The position numbers were made by a program, and so were the translations under genes. Of a stretch of 12,245 nucleotides of DNA, positions 1-6,916 are shown in pieces (positions within the stretch are counted from its first letter, which is position 1; every line of letters begins with the position of its first letter). This DNA comes from Omnitrophica WOR_2 bacterium RIFCSPLOWO2_12_FULL_51_8 (lineage in GTDB: Bacteria; Omnitrophota; Gorgyraeia; Gygaellales; Profunditerraquicolaceae), in the NCBI GenBank assembly GCA_001805895.1, contig MHHD01000079.1, forward strand, positions 20,505 to 32,749, in the 5' to 3' direction. Under the pieces are notes generated by a model. It worked only from the letters and a program-made list of their open reading frames with translations. It made no database searches and was not told where the DNA came from.

Positions 1-1823
1 CTACCGTGCGCTTGAGCGGCGGGGTCCTGGAAGGCTTCAAGACTTTAAGGCATAGGCAGAAGATGTTTTCCTTAGATAATACCTATTCCTTCGCCGAGCT
101 GTCAGAATGGGAAGGGCGGGTACGCAAGGGCCTGGGGGGACAGGGTAAAGCGGAATATGTGGCGGAGCTTAAGATAGACGGGTTGAGCGCCAACCTCACT
201 TACCAGCGCGGAAAATTAGTCAGCGGGGCGACACGCGGCGACGGGGTAACCGGCGAAGATGTTACCCAGAACATCAGGACCATCCGCGCCATACCTCTAG
301 TATTGTTAGGAGGGGATTACCCGGAGAGAATTGAAATCCGCGGAGAAGTTTATATGGACAGAAAGGATTTTGCCATCCTAAATAAAGCAAGGGAGAAAGA
401 GGGAGAAGTTTTATTCGCCAACACCCGTAATGCCGCCAGCGGTTCGCTTAAGCTTTTAGACGCGGGCATTGTCGCCGGCCGCCGGCTTAATTTTTTCGCG
501 CATTCCCTGGGGGAATACGCCGGTAAACGTTTAACCACCCACTGGGAATTCCTCGGTAAGCTCAAAGACTGGGGCCTGCGGGCAAGCCCGCATGCCCGGC
601 TCTGCCGGGATTTCCAGGAAGTAACCGCTTATTGCCGGGAGTGGCAGGAAAAGAGGGCAGGCCTGACTTATGATATCGACGGCGTAGTGATCAAGGTGAA
701 CTATTTCAACCAGCAGGAGGCCTTAGGTTTTACCCTGAAGAGCCCCAGGTGGGCGGCGGCCTATAAATTTCCCGCGCATCAGGCCACTACCGAGGTTTTA
801 GCGATTAAAGCCAGCGTGGGCAGGACCGGCGTGATTACCCCGACGGCGGAATTGGCGCCGGTGGAGTGCGCGGGAGTAATTATCCGGAACGCCACCCTGC
901 ATAATTTTGACGAGATCAAGCGCCTGAATATCAAAAAAGGCGATACTGTGCTGATTGAACGGGCAGGAGAGGTGATTCCTAAGGTAGTAAAAGTAGTCAA
1001 GCGTCAGCCGGGTCCTGCGTTTCGTCCTCCTGCCGCCTGTCCGGCCTGCGGCGGGAAGGCGGTTAAGGAAAAAGAGGAGGAGGTGTATCTGCGCTGTATC
1101 AATCCTTCCTGCCCGGCGCAGTTAGAGAGGGGCCTGCTGCATTTTGCTTCCCGGCGGGCTATGGATATCGAAGGAATGGGAGAGGCGGCAGCGGCGCAGT
1201 TAGTCCGGCTAAAGTTAGTAAGGGATTTCGCGGATATCTATAACTTAAAAAAAGAGGAGTTGCTGCGTCTGGAATTATTCAAGGACAAGAAGGCGGACAA
1301 CCTGATCGCGGCCATCAAGGAAAGCAGGGGGCGGCCCCTGTCCCGGCTGGTCTACGGATTAGGCATCCGGCACATCGGAGAGAAGGCCGCCTTTGTTTTG
1401 GCCCGGGAATTCAGGGCGCTGGAAAAAATAGCGCAGGCAAAAAAAGAGGATTTACAAAGTATCTACGAGATAGGCCCGGTAATGGCAGAGTCAATCGCGG
1501 AATATTTTTCGCAGAGACAGGCCCGGGGTTTGATCAGGGGCCTAAAACTTGCGGGCCTGAATCTGAAGGAAGATACCTCGGAGCCAGTGGTAAGCTATGC
1601 ACTAAGCGGGAAAAATATAGTTTTCACCGGCGAGCTGAAAAATTACAGCCGCACCCAGGCCGAGGAATTGACGCGGCGCCTGGGAGGTAACGTTTCCTCC
1701 GGGGTGGGTAAAAACACGGATTTTGTGGTGGCGGGGGAAAACCCCGGCTCCAAATACGATAAAGCGAAAAAGTTAGCCGTAAAGATTATTGACGAGCGGC
1801 AATTTTCGGATATGCTCAGATGA
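1..1823 (+). CDS. ligA: NAD-dependent DNA ligase LigA, 5' partial
   Basis: Seals nicks between Okazaki fragments and in repair, using NAD+ as AMP donor. The reading frame is open at the window edge (first whole codon at base 3). The residues before the GTG at 6 fit the family's PT-x-R stretch ahead of LEGFKTLRH, so that GTG is internal and about 60 N-terminal residues are missing. Numbering from the GTG: the adenylation motif ELKIDG with catalytic Lys at about 56, the TRGDG motif near 77-80, the nucleotidyltransferase core, then an OB fold. A four-Cys zinc finger follows (CPAC...CINPSC), then helix-hairpin-helix repeats around LGIRHIGEKAA, and a C-terminal BRCT domain from about residue 530 (GKNIVFTGEL). 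All expected domains are present and no frameshift is seen. Its stop overlaps the next gene's start as ATGA, suggesting translational coupling. Assignment is secure; only the N-terminal Ia domain is not visible. Confidence 0.97.
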   Translation, partial: TVRLSGGVLEGFKTLRHRQKMFSLDNTYSFAELSEWEGRVRKGLGGQGKAEYVAELKIDGLSANLTYQRGKLVSGATRGDGVTGEDVTQNIRTIRAIPLVLLGGDYPERIEIRGEVYMDRKDFAILNKAREKEGEVLFANTRNAASGSLKLLDAGIVAGRRLNFFAHSLGEYAGKRLTTHWEFLGKLKDWGLRASPHARLCRDFQEVTAYCREWQEKRAGLTYDIDGVVIKVNYFNQQEALGFTLKSPRWAAAYKFPAHQATTEVLAIKASVGRTGVITPTAELAPVECAGVIIRNATLHNFDEIKRLNIKKGDTVLIERAGEVIPKVVKVVKRQPGPAFRPPAACPACGGKAVKEKEEEVYLRCINPSCPAQLERGLLHFASRRAMDIEGMGEAAAAQLVRLKLVRDFADIYNLKKEELLRLELFKDKKADNLIAAIKESRGRPLSRLVYGLGIRHIGEKAAFVLAREFRALEKIAQAKKEDLQSIYEIGPVMAESIAEYFSQRQARGLIRGLKLAGLNLKEDTSEPVVSYALSGKNIVFTGELKNYSRTQAEELTRRLGGNVSSGVGKNTDFVVAGENPGSKYDKAKKLAVKIIDERQFSDMLR

Positions 1824-2335
1824 AATACACGACACACGACACACGACACACGACAATCATTCTGGTTTCTGTAGTTTGGTTTCTGGTTTTGGTTTTGGGC
1901 TGCGACGCCTTTGTGCGTAAATTCACCCGTAGGCCCAAGAAGGATAACCTGCCGCAGGAAGAGATGGTCCTGGCGCCCGAAGAATACAAGGCTAAGCAGG
2001 CGACCGCCGAGGAGTCATACCGGCAGTACTTCCTCTTTTGGCAATCCTGGCAGGACGAGTTGATTTACGCTTTACTGGAGAGAAAAAGCCAGAAAAAACA
2101 GTTGGATTGCGCCAGGGAGGCAGTGAAGAATCTTCTGGAGATGCGGGCGCTGCTCAGGCAGGAGAAAGAGGGGGAATTCGACCGATACCTTGCGCAATTC
2201 CGGGTTTTAGAAAAGGAAATCAATGACGACCTCTATGGCAATCATATCCCGGCAAACCAGCGCCAGGCGGAGATGCTCAGGCGGAACTTCTTCCGGGACT
2301 TTAGCCCCCAGAAGATAAAAAAATACCTACAGTAA
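1820..2335 (+). CDS. small hypothetical lipoprotein with repeat-encoded signal peptide
   Basis: No family recognised. The 171-residue product starts at the ATG overlapping the ligA stop. It shows a lipoprotein signal: an n-region (residues 1-12, MKYTTHDTRHTT), a hydrophobic core at about 13-26 and a lipobox VLGC with candidate lipidated Cys28. Asp follows the Cys; in E. coli that residue favours retention in the inner membrane, though the rule may not hold here. The mature part is charged and predicted helical, rich in Glu, Lys, Arg and Gln, with coiled-coil-like stretches at about 60-140 and no enzyme motif. Oddly, the n-region is encoded by an exact 4x ACACGAC heptamer array and the hydrophobic core by reiterated TGGTTT-type words, unlike the rest of the gene. 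There is no clear Shine-Dalgarno, consistent with coupling to ligA. The next gene begins directly after its stop. The CDS is well supported; its function is unknown. Confidence 0.85.
   Translation: MKYTTHDTRHTTIILVSVVWFLVLVLGCDAFVRKFTRRPKKDNLPQEEMVLAPEEYKAKQATAEESYRQYFLFWQSWQDELIYALLERKSQKKQLDCAREAVKNLLEMRALLRQEKEGEFDRYLAQFRVLEKEINDDLYGNHIPANQRQAEMLRRNFFRDFSPQKIKKYLQ
1827..1854 (+). repeat. 4x ACACGAC perfect tandem heptamer inside a CDS
   Basis: Four exact head-to-tail copies of ACACGAC (1827, 1834, 1841, 1848) begin seven bases into the lipoprotein CDS. Because 7 is not a multiple of 3, the array cycles through all three frames and encodes the signal-peptide n-region YTTHDTRHTT. A change of one copy would shift the frame, but three would not. 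Confidence 0.95.
1863..1899 (+). repeat. TGGTTT-word repeat encoding a signal-peptide core
   Basis: Reiterated words TGGTTTCT, TGGTTTCT, TGGTTTT, TGGTTTTGGG start at 1863, 1877, 1884 and 1890, close behind the ACACGAC array. Read in frame they encode the Val/Leu/Trp/Phe-rich hydrophobic segment ending in the lipobox. The words are imperfectly spaced (7 and 6 bp, plus one longer interval). Confidence 0.75.
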
Positions 2336-2968
2336 ATGATTCTTGAGACTTTAGTCGTCGGGCCGATGCAGGTGAACTGCTATATCCTTGCTCCTCAAGA
2401 AGGCTCGCCGGCGATCATTATAGACCCGGGGGCAGAAGCAAAAAAGATAAAAAAGGCCTTGAGCCGATACTCCCTGCAGGCCTCTCTGGTGATTAATACC
2501 CACGGCCACTACGACCATATCGGCGCGGATAACGAATTCGCGGCGCCGGTCTATGTCCACGCCCAGGACGGCCCGTTGCTGAAAGACCCGCGGCTCAATC
2601 TTTCCGGGGTATTTGGCTGGCCCTACTCGGTAAAGGGAAAGATAGAGTTTCTGGAAGACGGCCGGGAGGCCGGCATCGGAGGGATAAAATTAAAGGTGCT
2701 GCATATCCCCGGCCATACTGCCGGAGGCATCGCCCTTCAGCTGGTTGATCCGCATATCAGGGCGGTCTTCACCGGCGATACGCTTTTCCGTCAGTCTATC
2801 GGCAGGTCGGACCTGGCAGGGGGAAACGAGAGCCTGTTGATCAAGGGCATCAGGGAGAAACTGCTGAGCTTAGACGATAATACCGCGGTCTATCCCGGGC
2901 ACGGCCCGGCCACTACTATTGGCGAAGAGAAGAGAAGTAATCCTTATTTAAGCGAACAGAGTGTATAA
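2336..2968 (+). CDS. metallo-beta-lactamase-fold hydrolase (glyoxalase II-like)
   Basis: A 210-residue single-domain MBL hydrolase of the small, cytosolic YcbL/glyoxalase II-like type, probably a thioester or related hydrolase; the substrate cannot be read from the sequence. The binuclear metal site is complete: H56-x-H58-x-D60-H61 (THGHYDH), H127 (IPGHTAGG), D148 (FTGDTLF) and H189 (YPGHGP). It ends with the family's usual TTIGEEK...NP tail, and the length is typical. There is no signal peptide. The ATG directly follows the TAA of the lipoprotein gene with zero spacing and no separate strong ribosome binding site, so translation is likely coupled. The downstream side is closed by a large palindrome. 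Fold and active site are certain; calling it true glyoxalase II (gloB) would overreach, because the C-terminal glutathione-binding domain of classic GloB is absent. Confidence 0.93.
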   Translation: MILETLVVGPMQVNCYILAPQEGSPAIIIDPGAEAKKIKKALSRYSLQASLVINTHGHYDHIGADNEFAAPVYVHAQDGPLLKDPRLNLSGVFGWPYSVKGKIEFLEDGREAGIGGIKLKVLHIPGHTAGGIALQLVDPHIRAVFTGDTLFRQSIGRSDLAGGNESLLIKGIREKLLSLDDNTAVYPGHGPATTIGEEKRSNPYLSEQSV

Positions 2969-2973
2969 ATAGG

Positions 2974-3119
2974 CTTCGTTTATCGGTTAGCGGTTTCGGC
3001 TGCGTATCGTCTATCGTAAATCGTCTAAAAGGGTTTCGTTTAAGAAGACGGCACACGAAACCGAAAACGATTTACGATACATAGCCGAAACCGAAACCGT
3101 TTAAGACGATAGACGAAAG
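2974..3119. repeat. large imperfect palindrome of TCGT/AAACCG heptamer words
   Basis: This fills most of the gap between the MBL gene and xerD. The left arm at about 2991-3038 pairs with the right arm at 3055-3093: CGGTTTCGGCT matches exactly, followed by TATCG, TAAATCGT and GTTTCGT blocks. The left arm carries one extra 7-base copy (TCTATCG), so the arms differ by one word. Outer arms also pair: 2974-2985 with 3107-3119. Within the arms ATCGTCT, ATCGTAA and ATCGTCT stand head to tail with 7-bp period. No ORF or transposase is present. Confidence 0.9.
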
Positions 3120-3146
3120 TCGAATTATGCATACCTCTAAATTACA

Positions 3147-4034
3147 ATGATAGAACTAATTGAGACTTTTATGAATTACCTCTCCGTGGAGCGCGGCCTG
3201 TCAGGCAACACTATTTCCGCCTACCGCAGGGACCTGGGTTTTTACGCCGATTTCCTGCGGCAGAGGGACGTGCCGGCATTATCCGCGGTCACTAAGAATG
3301 AGATTACTGACTTTATGTTCGCGCAGAAAGATAAAGGGATATCCGCCAGGTCCATAGGCAGGCGCCTGGCGGCGATCCGGATGTTCCACCGGTTTCTTGC
3401 CCGCGAAAGGATAGCCCGGCTTGACCCCTCTAATCTCATTGAGACGCCTAAGCTCTGGAAAAAAATTCCGGAAACCCTTTCTCTGGCCGAAGTGGAGATG
3501 TTGATTGCCCAGCCTGACCCCCGCAGCCAGCAGGGCATCCGGGACAGGGCGATACTGGAAACTCTTTACGCCACCGGCATGCGGGTTTCCGAAGCGGCCA
3601 ATCTGAAGCTGGATAACCTGAATTTAGATATTGGATTTTTACGCTGCGTCGGAAAAGGGAATAAGGAGCGCGTCATCCCGCTGGGCAAAAAGGCGATCCT
3701 CGGCATTAAAAGGTACCTGGAAGCCGGCCGGCCGCGTTTCTTGAAAGAAAAAGCATCGGAATTTTTATTCGTCAGCCGCTTCGGCAAAAAAATTTCCCGG
3801 CAGTCGCTCTGGAAAATGGTTAAAAGCTATGCCGCGGAGGCCAGGATCAGGAAGGCGATAAAGCCGCATATCTTAAGGCATTCTTTTGCCACGCATTTAT
3901 TGGAGCGGGGCGCTGACCTGCGTTCGGTGCAGGAGATGCTGGGGCATTCCGATATCTCCACCACCCAGATTTATACGCACGTGGATGGGGATAGGTTAAA
4001 AGCCGTGCACCGGCAGTTCCATCCCAGACCGTAA
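3147..4034 (+). CDS. xerD: site-specific tyrosine recombinase XerD
   Basis: Resolves chromosome dimers at dif together with a XerC partner, activated by FtsK at the septum. At 295 residues the length is normal for Xer proteins. The N-terminal SAM-like core-binding domain spans about 1-90 (FMNYLSVERGLS...NTISAYRRDL). The catalytic domain has the full set R146 (ATGMRVSEA), K170 (GKGNKERVIPL), H241 and R244 (HILRHSFATHLL), H267 (LGHSDI) and nucleophile Y276 (TTQIYTHV). The C-terminus QFHPRP is XerD-like (family form about HHPRA), which favours XerD over XerC. No partner xerC lies in this window. The start ATG at 3147 has no convincing Shine-Dalgarno, but the N-terminus aligns well with the family. 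It stands alone between two repeat-filled gaps, so its transcription unit is unclear. Confidence 0.95.
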   Translation: MIELIETFMNYLSVERGLSGNTISAYRRDLGFYADFLRQRDVPALSAVTKNEITDFMFAQKDKGISARSIGRRLAAIRMFHRFLARERIARLDPSNLIETPKLWKKIPETLSLAEVEMLIAQPDPRSQQGIRDRAILETLYATGMRVSEAANLKLDNLNLDIGFLRCVGKGNKERVIPLGKKAILGIKRYLEAGRPRFLKEKASEFLFVSRFGKKISRQSLWKMVKSYAAEARIRKAIKPHILRHSFATHLLERGADLRSVQEMLGHSDISTTQIYTHVDGDRLKAVHRQFHPRP

Positions 4035-4040
4035 TAGAAA

Positions 4041-4224
4041 AGTTACTAATAGTTATCAAACTGCAGTGAAGCGGAAGTTTTGTTACTAATGGTTACTATC
4101 AGTTACAAAAAACATTCGAGTGTTTATGACGGAGGTAACTGTCAGTAACTAAAGTGTATTTTTTCAAGCAGTGTTAGTAACCAACAAGTTGCCTTTTGAC
4201 TATTTTTAGTAACCGATAGTAACC
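4041..4224. repeat. GTTAC-word repeat region with 10-bp period and inverted arms
   Basis: This fills the 191-bp gap between xerD and cca. GTTAC recurs every 10 bp at 4082, 4092 and 4102, and a further copy begins at 4042. The opposite orientation (GTAAC) appears at 4135 and 4145, and in AGTAACC at 4208 and 4218. The 15-mer at 4092-4106 pairs with 4135-4149 at 13 of 15 positions, and 4091-4107 pairs with 4208-4224 at 15 of 17. A T6 run at 4159-4164 lies 10 bases after one stem, so a terminator role for xerD is possible but weak. The last word ends one base before the cca start codon. No ORF is seen. Confidence 0.88.
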
Positions 4225-4225
4225 A

Positions 4226-5596
4226 ATGGATAGGAAGCATTCTCTGGATAAATTGCCTCAAGACATCAGGAGCCTAATATATCTGGTCCGCGATACTGCC
4301 GCGAAAAAAAATATTTCCGCGTATTTGGTGGGTGGGTTTGTGCGCGACCTGCTGTTGGGAGTGGAAAATTTAGATCTGGATATCGTAGCAGAGTCTGACG
4401 CCATCGGCTTAGCCGGAGAATTTGCCAGGAGGATAGGCGCGGCGGAGGTCGTCCGCCACAAGAGGTTCGGGACCGCTACCGTCCGCATCAGGCCCGGATT
4501 TAAGGTTGATACATTCGCGGCGCCCAAACCGCGCGGTAAGCCTACGCCGCTCAGTATCAATCATGAGCGAAGCCGAAGGATTGATTTTTCCACGGCCAGG
4601 AAAGAGTTTTACCCCGCGCCGGCGCGCCTCCCGGAAGTCAGCCCCGGCAACCTAAGAGACGATTTATTCCGCCGGGATTTTACCATCAACGCCATGGCGG
4701 TAAGTATTGCCCGGGATAGTTTCGGCAGGCTGGTAGATTTTTTCGGCGGCAAGGCCGACCTGGAGCAGAAAAAAATCCGCATCTTGCATGACTTAAGCTT
4801 CCGGGATGACCCCACGCGCATCCTGAGGGCGGTGCGTTTTGAGCAGAGGTATAATTTTCGGATTGAGCCAGGCACCCTGCGGAGATTAAAGGAAGCGGTC
4901 AAGCTGAAGGCGCTTTTTGATGCCGGGCCGCACCGCCTGCGCGGCGAATTAATCCTGAGCCTTAAGGAGCGCAGCCCGCTCAAGGGAATAAAACGGCTCA
5001 GCGGGCTGGCAGGCCTGCAGTTCATCAGCCCGGGGTTAAAGTTCCCGGCCGGGGCTCAAGAATTAATGCGCGCCATCGCTAAAGAGATCGCCTGGTTTAA
5101 AGAACGTTACCCGCGCCGCCGGGAATTAGACAGCTGGCTGGTTTATTGCCTTGGCCTGCTGGATCCCTTAAGCCTGCGCGCGGTGGCAGGGGTTTGCGCG
5201 AAATTCGCTTTCCGCCGGGGAGAAGAAAAAAGGATACTCGATTACAAGAAAATCAATCATAAATTTGCCGCGGATTTAAGGAAATACCGGCAAAGGCCAT
5301 CGAGGATTTTTGCGCTTTTGGAGCCGTTGGCTTACGAAGTCACGATCGCCGTCAAGGCCAAATACCGGGATCGGCCAATCCAGGAGGCGATCGCGGATTT
5401 TTTCGAAATCTATAACGGCATCTGTATCGCTGTCGGCGGAGACGACCTCTGCCGCCTTGGTCTTTCACCCGGCCCGGCTTACCGGAAGATCTTCAGCAAG
5501 GTCTTGAGCGCGAAATTGGACGGCCGGATTAAGTCTAAAGAGGAAGAGCTGTCTTTGATTAGGCAGTTGGTCAAAGAGGAGCAAGGCGATGTCTAG
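4226..5596 (+). CDS. cca: class II tRNA nucleotidyltransferase / poly(A) polymerase family (CCA-adding)
   Basis: Adds or repairs the 3' CCA of tRNAs; a sole A- or CC-adding role, or poly(A) polymerase, cannot be excluded. At 456 residues it shows the class II head: LVGGFVRDLLLG (35-45) with metal-binding D50-L-D52, then RRDFTINAMA (149-158), DDPTRILRAVRF (194-204), and an RLRGEL helix in the body. The C-terminal tail has the family GDDLCRLGLSPGPAY motif and a LDGRIKSKEEEL ending. No HD domain motif is apparent. Residues 96-120 look like a 25-residue in-frame insertion: without them the text reads KVD-FSTARKE, which is the canonical family sequence. The ATG at 4226 directly follows GTTAC-family repeats and has no Shine-Dalgarno, but it leaves the usual short N-terminal leader. 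It overlaps rbfA by 8 bp. Confidence 0.92.
   Translation: MDRKHSLDKLPQDIRSLIYLVRDTAAKKNISAYLVGGFVRDLLLGVENLDLDIVAESDAIGLAGEFARRIGAAEVVRHKRFGTATVRIRPGFKVDTFAAPKPRGKPTPLSINHERSRRIDFSTARKEFYPAPARLPEVSPGNLRDDLFRRDFTINAMAVSIARDSFGRLVDFFGGKADLEQKKIRILHDLSFRDDPTRILRAVRFEQRYNFRIEPGTLRRLKEAVKLKALFDAGPHRLRGELILSLKERSPLKGIKRLSGLAGLQFISPGLKFPAGAQELMRAIAKEIAWFKERYPRRRELDSWLVYCLGLLDPLSLRAVAGVCAKFAFRRGEEKRILDYKKINHKFAADLRKYRQRPSRIFALLEPLAYEVTIAVKAKYRDRPIQEAIADFFEIYNGICIAVGGDDLCRLGLSPGPAYRKIFSKVLSAKLDGRIKSKEEELSLIRQLVKEEQGDV
4506..4585 (+). repeat. 75-bp REP-like in-frame insertion in cca, flanked by TTGAT
   Basis: TTGAT at 4506-4510 and again at 4581-4585 lie exactly 75 bp (25 codons) apart; bases 4511-4585 encode residues 96-120 of the CCA-adding enzyme. 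Inside are nested inverted repeats: CGCTCA (4548-4553) with TGAGCG (4564-4569), and ATCAATC (4556-4562) with GATTGAT (4579-4585). The GAGCGAAGCCGAAGG stretch resembles REP-like repeats common between genes in many bacteria (from memory, not searched). Removing the segment restores the canonical family motif. The TTGAT pair may be a target duplication or chance. Confidence 0.6.
5576..5581 (+). promoter_or_regulatory. Shine-Dalgarno of rbfA
   Basis: GAGGAG lies 7 bases before the ATG of rbfA, inside the end of cca. It fixes the rbfA start despite the 8-bp overlap. Confidence 0.7.
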
Positions 5597-5978
5597 ACAC
5601 GACAAGGTAGCCGAGGCAATCAGGAAAGAGGTTAGCCTGATTATCCATGACGAGCTGAAAGACCCGCGCCTGGGTTTCGTTACCATTACCGGCGTGGAAT
5701 TGTCGCAGGACTTAAGGTACGCAAAAGTTTTTTACAGCGTATTAGGCAAAGAGGAGGATTATAAAAAAACTAAATCCGCCCTGGATTCGGGTTTAGGGTT
5801 TATCCGCAGCCTGATCGCCCGGAGGATCCGCCTGAGGTTAGCGCCGGAGATCTTATTCCGGGAAGACCGTTCCAGCGAATACAGCGTTAGGATCCAGGAG
5901 GTGCTGAATGAGATCGAAGAGCTGAAAGGAGGCCTGCGTGAGCCTAAAAAAAGCCGTCGAGTGCGTAAGAAAAAATAA
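5589..5978 (+). CDS. rbfA: 30S ribosome-binding factor RbfA
   Basis: A late 30S assembly factor that binds near the 5' helix of 16S rRNA. At 129 residues it is normal length. The single KH-like domain covers about 1-115: RHDKVAEAIRKEVS at the N-terminus, the signature KDPRLGFVTITGVELSQDLRYAKVF (about 24-48), and FREDRSSEYSVRI near 90-102. The family's AxG kink (usually S-A-A-G) reads S67-G-L-G here, a mild departure. The C-terminal tail is basic (KKSRRVRKKK). The ATG at 5589 has a GAGGAG Shine-Dalgarno. The gene overlaps cca by 8 bp and nrnA by 41 bp, typical of tight coupling. In many bacteria rbfA follows nusA-infB; here cca occupies the upstream place. Confidence 0.95.
   Translation: MSRHDKVAEAIRKEVSLIIHDELKDPRLGFVTITGVELSQDLRYAKVFYSVLGKEEDYKKTKSALDSGLGFIRSLIARRIRLRLAPEILFREDRSSEYSVRIQEVLNEIEELKGGLREPKKSRRVRKKK
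5925..5932 (+). promoter_or_regulatory. strong Shine-Dalgarno deciding the GTG start of nrnA
   Basis: AAAGGAGG ends 5 bases before GTG at 5938. It is the best Shine-Dalgarno noted in the window and lies within rbfA. It supports a GTG start with a 41-bp overlap. Confidence 0.8.
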
Positions 5979-6909
5979 TAAATTCTTGATCACATCGCAT
6001 GTCGGTTTAGAAGGCGATGCCTTAGGTTCCGAATTGGCATTTTACCTGCTGCTGAAGCGGCTGGGAAAAGCCGCCCGGGTCATTAATGACGATAAGACGC
6101 CTTACGCATACCAATTTTTGCCGCACAATTCCCTGATCGAAAAATTTAGCGCTAAATCATCCGGCATGGTGGATTATGATTGCTTCGCGGTCTTAGACTG
6201 CGCGGACCTGAGGCGCGCCGGCAGGGCGCGCGCCTTTGACGCCGGGCAGGGGGCTGTCCTGAATATTGACCACCACGTGAGCAACCAGCGGTTCGGCGCG
6301 GTCAACTGGGTGGAGCCGGGATATTCCTCTTGCTCCGAGATGATTTACCGGCTTTACAAGGAATTGCGCGTTCCTTTTGACGGAGATTCTGCCCTGCTTT
6401 TGTATACGGGGATCCTTACCGATACCGGCTCATTCCGTTATTCCAATACCACCGGTTACACCCATAGAGCGGCCGCGGAGCTGTTGAGGTTTAACCTTAA
6501 TGTGCCGTACATTTATAATACGGTTTACGGGAATATCCCCCTGCAGGACATGAAATTTCTGAATAATATTCTGACTAAGATGCGGCTGGAAGAGACCGGC
6601 AGGCTTGCCTGGTTCCAGGTGGAGAAAAAAACCCTGCGCAGCAAACAGCCGGTGTTTGACCTGACCGACCACCTGATGAATTACGCGCGCACCATCAAGG
6701 GGGTGGAGGTCTGCGCGTTGTTCAGGGAGAATTTAGGAGCGAAGGATGAAGTGCGGGTGAACCTGAGGTCTCAGGGAAAGATCGACGTGAATAAGATTGC
6801 CGCCTTCTTCGGCGGCGGCGGCCACAAAACCGCCAGCGGCATCACCATCAAGGGCAGGATTAACCAGGTAAGGCGGCAGGTGCTGGATAAAATCAGGGAG
6901 AGCCTTTAA
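5938..6909 (+). CDS. nrnA: DHH/DHHA1 phosphoesterase, NrnA-like (nanoRNase / pAp phosphatase)
   Basis: Likely degrades 2-5 nt RNAs and/or dephosphorylates 3'-phosphoadenosine 5'-phosphate in the cytoplasm; which activity dominates cannot be told. It has 323 residues. DHH domain: S20-H21-V-G-L-E25-G-D27-A-L-G-S, LDCAD with D87 and D90, the name-giving D111-H112-H113 (NIDHHVSN), and D162 (GILTDTGSFRYSNT). The DHHA1 domain ends with G292-GGG-H296-K, the nucleotide-binding loop. The first metal-binding motif, usually D-x-D, reads E25-G-D27; Glu can coordinate metal, so I expect activity, but it is a visible departure from the textbook motif. The GTG start has an excellent AAAGGAGG. It overlaps rbfA by 41 bp and ends 7 bp before ribF. 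The rbfA-nrnA pairing is a common arrangement and supports the call. Confidence 0.93.
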   Translation: MSLKKAVECVRKNNKFLITSHVGLEGDALGSELAFYLLLKRLGKAARVINDDKTPYAYQFLPHNSLIEKFSAKSSGMVDYDCFAVLDCADLRRAGRARAFDAGQGAVLNIDHHVSNQRFGAVNWVEPGYSSCSEMIYRLYKELRVPFDGDSALLLYTGILTDTGSFRYSNTTGYTHRAAAELLRFNLNVPYIYNTVYGNIPLQDMKFLNNILTKMRLEETGRLAWFQVEKKTLRSKQPVFDLTDHLMNYARTIKGVEVCALFRENLGAKDEVRVNLRSQGKIDVNKIAAFFGGGGHKTASGITIKGRINQVRRQVLDKIRESL

Positions 6910-6916
6910 TTTATAA

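Noticed and set aside
6..8. GTG as the real start of ligA
   Set aside because: The reading frame continues to the window edge with family-like residues before it, and the N-terminal Ia domain would be missing.
2969..3146. tRNA or structured RNA gene in the palindromic gap
   Set aside because: Symmetry is a single long imperfect hairpin made of simple words; no cloverleaf, T-loop GTTCRA or anticodon arm is found.
4135..4164. Rho-independent terminator after xerD
   Set aside because: The stem has a 28-nt loop and the T-run is 10 bases beyond the stem, so it is not a canonical terminator; the stem is better explained by the repeat family.
4041..4224. CRISPR-like appearance of repeated GTTAC words
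   Set aside because: Units are only 5-10 bp, orientation switches, spacing is 10 bp, and there are no spacers of 25-40 bp or cas genes.
4609..5025. 138-codon open frame on the minus strand inside cca
   Set aside because: It lies entirely opposite a well-conserved enzyme, its translation is low-complexity and Ser/Arg-rich, and no family is recognisable.
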